64,000 bases of DNA, from positions 32,654,690 to 32,718,689 of the forward strand of contig CM032118.1 of the NCBI GenBank assembly GCA_018894105.1, written 5' to 3'. Below the pieces are notes generated by a model. That model had not been told where the DNA came from, made no database searches, and worked only from the letters and a program-made list of their open reading frames with translations. This document shows, in pieces, positions 34,843 to 44,609 of this stretch. A program made the position numbers and the translations under genes. Source of the DNA: Jacaranda mimosifolia (taxonomy: Eukaryota; Streptophyta; Magnoliopsida; Lamiales; Bignoniaceae). Position 1 is the first letter of the stretch. Every line of letters begins with the position of its first letter.

Positions 34843-37689
34843 ATGAGGATAGATATCCAAGACTATAGTGAACCAACTCCATGCATCATGATTCGAGGTA
34901 ACAAAGACTCCTCCAAGGCCAAATGCACTACCTTATGCATGTATGAAGCAGTCGGAATGCTCAATCCTCCAGGGCTCAATCAAACCATTCCATGCATGTT
35001 GCTAAATGGTCCGATGAGATAATTAAAGAGATGATTGATTAGCATTTTGGTACTTTTGCTCGTTCTAAGGTCTTACTATTAAAATCATCACTTCATGACA
35101 TTAGAGCCACGCATGCATAGTTCTCACTTCTGAACCACCATACCAACATCAATAAAGGCTCATGGAGAATTCCATCTTCCAAGTTAGGTGAGGTATCTTT
35201 CACACCGGCTATTAGGAGTGGGCAAAGGATGTGCTGGGCCATTATACAGACACTATTTGTTCATGCCTTCCTTGCACTTACGTTTCCAATAAGAATGTCC
35301 TCCAAGCATTCCTCGAGCTATGGTGCCCTTTTACAAACACATTGCACATTACTATTGGAGAACTGTCGATTGTTTTTTACAAGATCTCAGTGGACTTTGT
35401 AGATTGCTGATATGTGGGGATTTCTACGATAAAGTTATTCTATATGCTAAAAAGCTGCTTAATGCCGATACCTGCCAACCTTTTTTGTTGCGAAGTTACA
35501 AGTATCTATTCGCAACATACCACATGCTTTCGAAGGACTCTAATGATGTATATATTTTTGATTGGATTGGGTTTTGGTTCAGAGGCTCGACCAGCTATGC
35601 ACAACTGCCTTCAAGGTCATCTAGAAAGAGACTTGTCAAGCCAAGGCTATCTCGCAATCCTTATGGGAACATAACATGTCTCTTTTATCACGCACTAAAG
35701 AGTATGATGAGCCATTTTTAATGCTAGAGATTGAAGAGGATATCAGCGTTGAAACTCATTTGGCTGTTTTTTTTTTCATGTTAGTTATGCAACTTTGCTT
35801 TACTATGTCGTAAAGTTGATAGGGTACGTGCTTCTGCTTTCAAAGTTTCAAGTAAAATAGCTCGTGGCAATTGTTTTTCTTTACCAGTTCCTATATTGGC
35901 AAACATTTACCGTAGTTTGAGAAAGATATCTGCCTCAAAGAGCTTGAGTGAGCTCACAACCATCTTTCCTATTCATTATATATATAGCTGGATTAGACGC
36001 TATCTTCAAATACATTGTCTATCTAAATTTAAATCAGTTGGAGCTTAAATGGTGAAATAGACATAAGAGAATATGGCCAAACACTTTGAACTTGCCGAGG
36101 CACGTGGATTATTCCACAACATTAATCCCTCAAGACTCCAAAACTTGTGCACACCAAGGTAAATCTCAGTGACAAATGATGCGAGCATATCCAATACCTA
36201 CAAAGACCTTTTCGTGGCTCTACTATCTAGCTACTTAACATTCTAGAATGGGGCAATATGTATTGTTGAAGCTTATAGTCCTCATTGATTCAGCCGGCAA
36301 CATGGTTTTTGTCAAGATACTCATAGCCACCTAAAAAGGGAAATTCTTACATTTGAATTAGTTGAACTTGTTCGACTTTGGTAGTCTTATACTTTTTTGG
36401 GCACATCTTCCTAGCTAATTATACAAAGTAATGCCTCCACATCGCCTTGGTAATGAAGGAATATTCAGATTGGTGGGCTTATTCGGGGAAAAATACAAAA
36501 ATCATTCTCAAACTTAATCAACCTACATATATGAATACCAAAAGATCTCAAAGAACTTCAAGACAGGGTTCCAAGGATGATGAAGTTGCTCCATCTCTTA
36601 AGGAATCAGCTATTATCGTGGAATTAGTAGAAGTGCCTTCCAAGAAATAATAGACTCTTCCTGAAAACTTGACTCCCAAGCTTGTCCCTACAGCTAGTCC
36701 AATTGAAAGAAATGAAGTGATTTATGCCTTGTTACTTTCTAATTTTTTGCAGATCTCCAAGTTCTTCATTGCCTTTAGAGGAATTAGCAGAATACGTACA
36801 TACGCTCATTATTATTATTATCATTTTTTTATTCATTTACATTATTATTCTCCTTCACCCACCTTATATCCATTTTTTACCTTTTTCTTTTTTTTTTTGT
36901 AACTTTTTTCTTTTAGCTTGCAGACCTTGAGTAAGAAATTCCCATTGCTTCAAAAGGTAGTATGGACTTAATAAATGAAGTCAATCTTTTTGGCTAATGT
37001 GGAGAAGACACTATTTCCCATCCTTTAGGTAACAACGCATCAATTATTTCTCTTTGTAAAATTGAGACTTTTTGTAGGTATCTAAATGATATTGCCTATT
37101 TTTATTAGAGAAAAGTTGCTTGTTGAGGAGAATGTGCCTAAGAAATCCAAGAAGGTATTTGAAGCTTTATCCTAGCCATTCCCATGTGGTGAAGTTTTTG
37201 AATTTTGCCCCACAGTTATAAACACTTAAGCTAAGCACATATTGATAAAATTTTATTGGAAACGAATATGTCAGAAGATTATGAGAACTTTATTCGAGCA
37301 GCTTTCAGCGAGAAACACAAGAGGCTCATGATAAAACACTTCTTCTTGCACAACAAGATCTTTCTGAGGTTGAGGCAATAGAAATTGAATGAGTTAAGGA
37401 GGTGGGTAGTCTAAAAGCAGAACTTCTCCAAATCACCAAGCAGCAAGAAGAATTGAAGACGCGACTTGTTGAGTTGAACAACAAAAAAGAGCTTACAAGC
37501 TTAGCACTACATAAAGCTGAAGAAAGCCTATCCACCATTAAAAAGAAGTAGCTACCAACAGAGAAGAAGTCTCAAAAGCTTGAGTGTACTCTATTTTTTA
37601 CTAATAAAGAGGTTGAAGCTTTGAAGAGGATGGAGGCATTACTTGAAGAATCTTGCTATGATTTAGCCGCCTTTAACTTGTTTGCCTGA
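34843..37689 (+). pseudogene. Plant mobile domain (PMD) gene, antisense extra ORF of the Tat-type element, broken
   Basis: The strand is opposite to gag of its host element. An early segment near 35000 reads KWSDEIIKEMID, HFGTFARSKVLLLKSSLHDI. Then WAKDVLGHYTDTI, NKNVLQAFLELWCPFTNTLH, IGELSIVFYKISVDF (about 35220-35400) give the signature of plant mobile domain proteins (W..VL..Y, ELWCP.TNT, GE.SI...DL). Further on FGSEARPAMHNCL, LPVPILANIYRSLRKIS, TTIFPIHYIYSWIRRYL and MAKHFELAEARGLF continue the domain to about 36130. The C-terminal third (about 37310-37670) is a heptad-rich coiled coil (AELLQITKQQEELKTRLVEL) ending at TGA 37687. Stops and frame changes are numerous. Related proteins in plants include MAIN/MAIL1-type proteins and many transposon-borne copies. 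The start at 34843 is the first plausible ATG and is uncertain. Confidence 0.78.
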
Positions 37690-38289
37690 GCATTTAGCTT
37701 CTGAGCACTCTTTCTTTCTTTCTTGTTTAAAAATTAATGTAAAAGAACATTTATTTTCAAATCCAATAAAAGTTCTTTTCTTTTCATCAACCTTTTGCTT
37801 CTTCTGTTTTGCTTTTCTTTTGGGCTCTATTTTTTGTACTTTTCTCATTAACACCAACTAATCAAAGATCAAACACATGTTTTCAATAATCGAATGATTA
37901 GATGAACTGATTCAAACTTACAAACAAATTGGATATCTTTAAGACAAACCAAATTTGTTTAAAGACATGATTGAACTTAAAAAATAAATTCCAAGCTGAC
38001 TACATACCCCATCAAAGGGATCAAGTCATCAAGTAGTTCAAAGAATGTTTTTATTTTGAGGAGGGGCAGTACACAATTTATACTCATACGGGCCAGGAGT
38101 ATCCATAGCTTAGCGACCTTGGATGAAGTGAAGTATTTCTATATTTTAGCCACGCGAAATACTTTTAGTAAAGTAGGTTAGTAGTTTATGCACTTACACT
38201 ACCATTGGTGGGTACCGTACACAATTTATACTCATGCGGGTCAGGAGTAACATGCAATTTAGGCTCGTGCGTGAAGGAGTAAAGTTCTT
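37690..38289. other. Non-coding junction between extra gene and pol remnant of the Tat-type element
   Basis: Contains the 33 bp dispersed repeat pair (38069-38101 and 38217-38249) and no recognisable coding sequence. In element orientation this is the region just after pol. Confidence 0.55.
38069..38282 (-). repeat. 33 bp direct repeats plus a partial third copy
   Basis: GTACACAATTTATACTCAT begins a 33 bp unit at 38069-38101 and again at 38217-38249, differing at two positions (CATACGGGCC against CATGCGGGTC). A related shorter phrase, CAATTTAGGCTCGTGCGTGAAGGAGTA, follows at 38256-38282. Confidence 0.85.
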
Positions 38290-38910
38290 CATGGATAGAA
38301 GCGCTTTAGGAACTTGCCATTTATGGGGCCAATGCGTAGTCTATCATTATCGAGCAACTTATATGTGCCATTTTTGTAAGCTTCTTTAACAACATAAGAG
38401 TAATCCCACTTTGATATAAACTCGTTTCCTATTCATTACGTGATGGAGGCACTTAGTCCATTAAATATAAAGATGTGATGATCATTTGACTTTTGATTTG
38501 CATAATTTCCATCTTTCAACTGCAATATGTTGGACACTGACGCATTTGTCTTTTCTCGTCAGCATATCCTAATTAGCTCACTTGGTGTAATTCTTAAGCC
38601 AGTCCTTGGCTAATCAACACAAAATCCTTGACTTTTTAAGTTTTGTTATGCTTTGTTGCCATGGATCTTTTTTCCAATTAACACAGGTTTCAACTCCCCG
38701 AGCTCAAACGAATTGGAGAAGTCATACCTAGACTTAGCCAAGAGACTATAGGTTTTTAGGTCAAACATCCTGGGAAACTTTTGATGTTGGACTCCACTAG
38801 GAGAAAATTTAGCTGAGGCATTTGAGTTCAGACCAACAATAGGCATGATTAACTTATTTCTCAGAACTTGGTAGTCATCATATCCCATTTTCTTTGTTTG
38901 TTCCCTTTTA
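38290..38910 (-). pseudogene. Tat-type pol remnant: region after protease fused to the integrase C-terminal tail
   Basis: On the minus strand 38888 down to 38640 reads FDLKTYSLLAKSRYDFSNS and LGELKPVLIGKKIHG, a segment that in Tat elements lies between protease and RT. It continues with SQGFCVDQPRTGL-like and TPSE readings to about 38540. By about 38430 the sequence reads YSYVVKEAYKNGTYKL and then RIGPINGKFLKRFYP, the end of integrase. RT, RNase H and the integrase core would normally separate these, so roughly 3 kb or more has been deleted between about 38540 and 38440. The frame is broken by several stops. Confidence 0.7.
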
Positions 38911-41575
38911 TTTTTCAGTGATGCAAAGGTGCTTCAGATAACTTCTACTATTCTTTCTGATGTGATAGAAGGGTATATCGAAATACTGGCAGATCAGGTG
39001 TTCCTTTAGATTCAATGACTTTATTTGACAAGGTTTAGTAGCAATCAACCTCTTGGACTTTTCATCATCAGACTCTAGAGTCATAAGTTCAACATATTTT
39101 CCCTCAATAGGATGATTGCTTGGACTTTTTTATGGCAATATTTCTTACATTAAACTTAGGTCTAGATATAATTTGGCATCTACAAAGTATGATTCTACCT
39201 TAGTAAATGGCCTTATATCAGCATCGACCTTTATTATCTCACCATTCCTTGAATACTTGAGGCATTGGTGAAGGGTAGATGGAATAATTCCATTTCATGA
39301 AGCCACGGTCTTCCTAGCAGAAAGTTGTAAGAAGTTCTTGCATCAATGACATGAAACAGAGTATCCACTTTCAATTCTCTTATAGTAAGGTCTAGGCAGA
39401 TCATTCCAATAGCTCGTTGGCCTCCCTGGTTGAAACATTAAATGGTTAAGCAGTTGCGAGATAAGTCATCAACCGTGATCCCCAATTGTTTCATAGTGGA
39501 TTTCGGCATGATGTTAACCATCGATCTCCCATCTATCAGCATGTGGTTGACTTTTTGATCTTGCATAAATCTAGAAACAAAGAGTGGTCAGTTGTAGGGC
39601 TTTGATCCCAGTAATAAATCTTTATACATAAATGTAATAGTAGCACAAGAAGAAGCAGAATATAGGCTCTCCACTTCGCTAATTGTAGTGAATGTCGTTT
39701 TAACTTTCTTCTCAAAAGATCTTATAAGAAAAAATTCTACTAGAGTAACAAGGTCCCAACGACTTTTTCTCAATTTTCTCAACTTAACACGATAAGCTTT
39801 CATATCTCTCATTAACTTTGGTTGAGGACAATTGGAGAGAAGTTTTCTCTTTAAGAGTGATAGACCTGGTGAACATTTTGCCTTTGCCTTCGCTGGCATG
39901 TTACGAGAATCCACTCGCTATCATCTTCAATTTCAAAAATAGAACTTGTATCCGACTTTTCTTTTTCATCAATGGACAAAGTTTCAAATAGGATTGGGTC
40001 TATGCTTCCAAATTGAAGCATATTTGATACCCTCATAGTGGGGAAAGAACATTTTTTTGATTGCAAGTGGCATTTGTAGTAGTTATGACACTAGCAATAT
40101 TTGCATCCGCCGATGATTTTTCCATCTTTTGTCAATGTCATAATTTTCTTCTTAACCACAATATTTTTCTATAGGATGGCTAATAACTCGATAATACCTA
40201 TAGTACTTTAGGTTATTCACCTTCCCAACTTCATCAGGATGTTTTGGCTTGGACAACTCGATCATTTTTCTCACCAACAACTCATCAAAGACTTGCGAGA
40301 CGTCAGAGTCAAAGAATGGATACTCTTTTTCTTGTAATTCTTTCAAGATAGGCCGACACCTTTTAGTCAGCACGCATTGATCCTCAAGGTTTTCACCTCT
40401 ACTTCTTGTAGAGATTTTGATATGAGCTGTTTTAATTGCCAATAATTCCTTCACAACAGCTTTGGTGGACTCCTCATCCTCCTTTGAGTCCTATCTATCT
40501 TTCTTTTGGTAGTTCCCTAGAAAAACAGCTTTATGATTTATAATGCTCAATTTCATGTCATGAGCGTGAGCAGCCAATTCTTCAGAACTTCGACGCTTAA
40601 TTCCTTATCTATATCCCCTAATGTATCCATTGTATACACATTTCTATTGTTGAAACTTCTGACAATTTATCTATACAATTCAAACTTAGTGTACGCCAAC
40701 CGTTGATGTAGCCAACAACTGGCTCGTCCTTCCACTGCTTTGCACTGGTAAGTTCGATCATACTTATAATTTGACGGGTGCTATAAGAACGGTTCAAGAA
40801 TTCTCTTTCCATTTCCTCCCAACTATCTATAGATTCAGGCTCCAAGTCAACGTACCAATAAAAGGTATTCCTTTTAAGTAATCTCACAATCTGCTTCATA
40901 AAATGGTCACCAGCGGTTCTTGTATTGTTACATGTTTCCACAAAAATGGGAAATATGTTGTTTCGGGTTGCTTTTTTCCATTGAACTGTTGGAGCTTTGT
41001 TGGCTGACAGCCTATTGGCATCCTTAAAGTATCAATCCACTTAGTGTATGGTCTTGAGTACATAGGTGAGTTCTGCAAAGGTCCGCCATATTAAGCCATG
41101 ATGGTGTTAGTTATCATATCTTGCAATTGTTGAATAGATAACATAGAAACAAAAGTTGTAAAGTGGTTGGATTTTTGCACAGAGTCACGCTTGAGTAGCT
41201 CTTCATCCATTTGTTTCTCTTTTTCAACATGGTTCAGAGAGGATAAACGATTTTGGGTTGACTCCTGAATGTTTGAGTGCTCTAGTTTGCTCGTCAATTG
41301 GGCAATTTGGAGGTTTTTATCTTCCACAATCTTCTGAAGATCAGCAATGGCTTGAGATATTCGGGCAAGTTGCTTATCCACTTTAGTTGTTTTTGTAATC
41401 ATCGCAAGCAACACAACAAAAGGAAATGATTCGTAGTTGATCTCCATAGGACTTGCTGAGTTGATGAAATAGTATCAACAATCTTGCCCCCGGTGGAAGA
41501 TTGATCAGCTACAACAATAATATCCACAACGTCTGTCTGATTTATAATATTGACTTGATTCTTCTTGGGTGCCAT
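38911..41575 (-). pseudogene. gag and protease of the Tat-type element, broken
   Basis: An ATG at 41575 opens MAPKKNQVN, a start typical of this gag. A coiled segment follows (DLQKIVEDKNLQIAQLTSKL, about 41290-41360). The gag core at 40618-40941 reads METCNNTRTAGDHFMKQIVR, FYWYVDLEPESIDSWEEMER, EFLNRSYSTRQIISMIELT and QWKDEPVVGYINGW. Further on are KYYRYYRVISHPIEKY (a decayed knuckle-like region near 40170) and DLLLGSKPYN. The retropepsin is clear at about 39560-39480: VNHMLIDGRSMVNIMPKSTM, catalytic Asp kept, then LDLTIRELKVDTLFHVIDA and [14 protein letters not shown]. Stops and frame changes occur at least once per 300 bp, so no intact product is possible. Confidence 0.82.
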
Positions 41576-41639
41576 GGAGTGTTTGGAAATAATAACTGGA
41601 ATTTTGATGTAGGAAGAAGAGATAAGAGACAGAGATTGT

Positions 41640-41661
41640 CCCATCAGGCATGCCAGAAATT
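41640..41661 (-). promoter_or_regulatory. Putative primer-binding site of the Tat-type element
   Basis: On the minus strand, directly after the LTR end, the sequence reads AATTTCTGGCATGCCTGATG, continuing GGGAC. The pattern CTGGCAxGCC...GGGAC is common at this place in plant Tat elements. The tRNA was not identified here. Confidence 0.55.
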
Positions 41662-42284
41662 TGTTTACACAAATTTTGAGTTTGCAAAAAGAATTACAAG
41701 ATAAGAAAAATATGGACAAATTCAATATTTAATTTAAATAAAAAGTGGTTACAATCTCTGGAAAATATCTTCGCAATTGAAGACAAATTCTTCTAATTCT
41801 TCTCCTTAGATTTGATTCAAGGGCTTAATGTTTGTTCTTGAATTGGATGCGCAATTCCCTCGTAAACTTGTGGTTGAAATCACGACCTTTCTTGAAATCA
41901 AATTTTGTTTTGATATTGAGGTCTTCAAAATTTGGATGCTTTTGAAGAAGATGTAAAACCTTTGTGGTTGCAGCGCTTCTTTGGGGCAAGAGCTCGGGCT
42001 TGAGAGCTTTGATACTTGAATTTGTCTTGATGTGTATATTTCTTGATGTCATTCTTCATCTGTGGTATGTCTCCCAGCACTCTTTTTTATAGGTACAAAT
42101 TAGGGTTTGATGACTTGAAGCTTGAGTCTCCCCTTGGGCTTGAATACCACTTGAGATGGGTTTAATTTACTAATAAGCCACATTTACACATATTTTGGTC
42201 CAATTAGCTAATCCAAAATAAATAAGACTTTTATAAATTATTTTGGATTGGCCCATTATATAAAGCCCAAATTTGTTATGGACT
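41662..42284 (-). repeat. 5' LTR of the Tat-type element, outer end truncated
   Basis: Matches 21484-22110 closely and stops matching after TTGTTATGGACT at 42284. The remaining 75 bp or so of the LTR seen in the other copy are missing, so the element's 5' boundary and target duplication are lost. Confidence 0.8.
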
Positions 42285-44144
42285 AAAAGGTCAATAGATT
42301 ACTACAATGCTTACCAGTTTTGCCTCTAATTTGCTAAACATCATGGTATATTATGTGGCCACATGAGCTAATTATTATGAGCTAAAGTAATTATAATAAC
42401 TAACATCTTTTCATTTGTTTGATAAATTAATGCAGGATTTGATACACAAAGGGCTTACTATGGAGTAGAAGGAAAATACAACTTCAACATGATAAGAATC
42501 TGTGGAGCTCCACATGTTCCAATTTGCTCATATCCTCAACGATACATGAGCGAGGATGGTGTCCCTTTGACTCAATAAGCCTACAAGTTCATGGTTGGCT
42601 AGTTGCTACACAATATTTTCATTAAGCTTCACTGCCCTTTTCTGAATTGCTATATTTGATAAGTTTGCAACCTACAAAAACTAGCTAGAATATTTGATCC
42701 TAGCAATAATGTCTAGTACTTTTTTGAACTCGGTTACTCTATTTTGCATGGAAAAAGTTGAGAAACAAACAATCGATGCTTCTTTCGGTGGGACCTCATT
42801 ACATTAACTACTTAGAGAACCCACTAGCTTAGCTTTTTGATACAAAGCACTCTGGGAAAGGAATATAAGGACTCTATCAAATTGAAAAGAAATGTTATGT
42901 ATAGAACTTCCTAGCTAGCTTCTGACAAAGTCGACTAGCTCCATCCAGCATCAGTTAAAGGTTTTGGTATTACTAGGAAAATAAGAAAAATGGCCCTCTT
43001 TCAATAGGAAAAGCAGCATAATCATATTACTATAAAACAATCTATTTATTAAGACACCTTATCCTTCATGTATTATCCATCCATCATTCTTTTTTCCTTC
43101 TTACTTATGATAATAGTTCTTTAATTTGCATGTCATCTTTCTTAGGTATTTGTCCTATATTTTGTATTATGTTAATAACAACGCTTATTAGTTTTCTCCA
43201 GGTCTTATTACAAATTAATTAAAGTCAAATGAATTTTTTAAATATCATGCAAGTTAGATCTTCCTAGCTTTTAAGTTTTACTTTAAGAATATGCAATTAA
43301 TCAACACAAAACATCCCAATGAGGCTTAATTTTATATATTAATGGCATAAGAAGTATGCACTAAATTATTTTCACTATCACACACTAAAGTCATTTTCTT
43401 GCAAAGAACATTAACAAAATTCTATCAAATGAATGCATATGACATGGTAGATTTATTTGATGATAACTATCTTGAAATATTTCTGTGTCCTGAAAATAAA
43501 TTAATTGTGTGTCTTGTAATAAACAAAACTAAAATACTAAAAATCAATGAAAAAATATTAAATTATTCCATAAACAGAGGATTTAAATTTTACATTCATT
43601 AATATAAATGATATTACAAGATGGAAACAAAACATAAATAAAAATAATTACAACCCCAAAACTTAAACAACATAATTATCAACATTGTGGATAAAACGAT
43701 ACAAAGCACCTAGAAAAATGAACACAATTTTCTCTATATTATTGTTTATAAGAACCTACGATCTTTGAAACCTCTTACAGTGCCTCTTCAGCATCTCTTC
43801 TGCTTTTTTCCAAAACAAATCCCTGCCATATCCTGATATAGAAAAGAAAAACAAAAAAAATAGAATCTCAACAGGTGCTTAAGTGGCTCACTTGACACCA
43901 CTGATAGAAATTATATTGTTGAATATGAAAAGAGCATTATATTCTTCTTGGAAGGCTTTCTTTCTGACTCCAGAACTTGAATTTATTCTTTCACATTACA
44001 GTAGTGAAAAAGAGTTGTTCTGTCCTAAGGTCAAGAACTAGCTTTTTATGCTTGCAGAGCCTTTGGAATACTGAAGAATAATATCAAATTACCAATGTAG
44101 ACTAACATAGAGTGAGAGAAAAAAAATTCAAGAGAAGCAACAAG
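42285..44144. other. Spacer with one unexplained open stretch
   Basis: Between the Tat-type and CACTA elements. At 42436-42577 a TGCAG splice-acceptor-like site is followed by about 46 open codons (GFDTQRAYYGVEGKYNFNMI, then CGAPHVPICSYPQRYMSEDG) ending TAA. I do not recognise the family. It could be a host exon remnant or chance. The rest of the stretch shows no coding signal. Confidence 0.3.
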
Positions 44145-44530
44145 CATTACAAAGAAAAAAACTTGTTGCGATTGCCCAGTCATCGTGAAGGTGCAAACTA
44201 TAGGCAATAATGTATTTGGCGACAATTATGCAATGGTTTGGCACCCATAATGTTTGTAGCAGCAGTGAATACTTGCCATAGTTTGGAAAGCGTAGCCATA
44301 GCTTTAGCTACATTTTTGTGTTATATTGGTGACAATTTTCTAAAAGTGGGCGAAATCCTACAAATAATGGTTATGGATGGCAGAACCATAGCTATAAAGC
44401 CTATTGATTACGCTTTGGAAGCAAAGTAGGCAATACCTTAAAATATTGGCTACCCCTATTGACCACGTTCTAGAAATATGTAGACAATATTATAAATATT
44501 CCTTATGATTTAAACATGTTGTGAGAAAAA

Positions 44531-44588
44531 ATTGCTATTATTTTGACTACGTTTTCACGATTGCTATTATTTTGACTACGTTTTGACA
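44531..44588. repeat. 29 bp tandem duplication in the CACTA subterminal region
   Basis: ATTGCTATTATTTTGACTAC starts a 29 bp unit at 44531 and its copy at 44560. They differ only in the last bases (TTTTCACG against TTTTGACA). Repeated subterminal words like these are transposase-binding sites in En/Spm elements. Confidence 0.85.
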
Positions 44589-44609
44589 GCCGTAGCAAAT
44601 ACTCTAATT

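Larger units (their letters stand above)
21484..42284 (-). mobile_element. Ty3/gypsy Tat-type element with internal deletion, host of a nested insertion
   Basis: Two related LTR copies in the same orientation lie at 21484-22187 and 41662-42284 (shared ACAAAAAGAATTACAAG, AAAATATGGACAAATTC, AAAATTTGGATG and many more). Read on the minus strand the order is: 5' LTR (high coordinates), primer site at about 41640-41661, gag from 41575, protease to about 39300, a short integrase tail near 38300-38430, an antisense extra gene (34843-37689), a polypurine tract near 22188-22203, and the 3' LTR. The Tekay-type element 22497-33774 is inserted between the extra gene and the 3' LTR. Without that insertion the element is about 9.5 kb. 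RT, RNase H and most of integrase are missing. The combination of this gag type with an extra ORF between pol and the 3' LTR fits the Tat lineage of Ty3/gypsy. Confidence 0.8.

Noticed and set aside
35320..35721. 133-codon open stretch
   Set aside because: It is a mix of real PMD frame and shifted frame. The conserved motifs switch to another frame near 35410, so the full stretch is not one protein.
43383..43410. CACTAAAGTCATTTTCTTGC as an alternative left end of the large CACTA element
   Set aside because: It resembles the right end, but its flank (ACA) does not match TCC and the subterminal repeat words start only near 44160, so 44145 is preferred. Neither can be proven.
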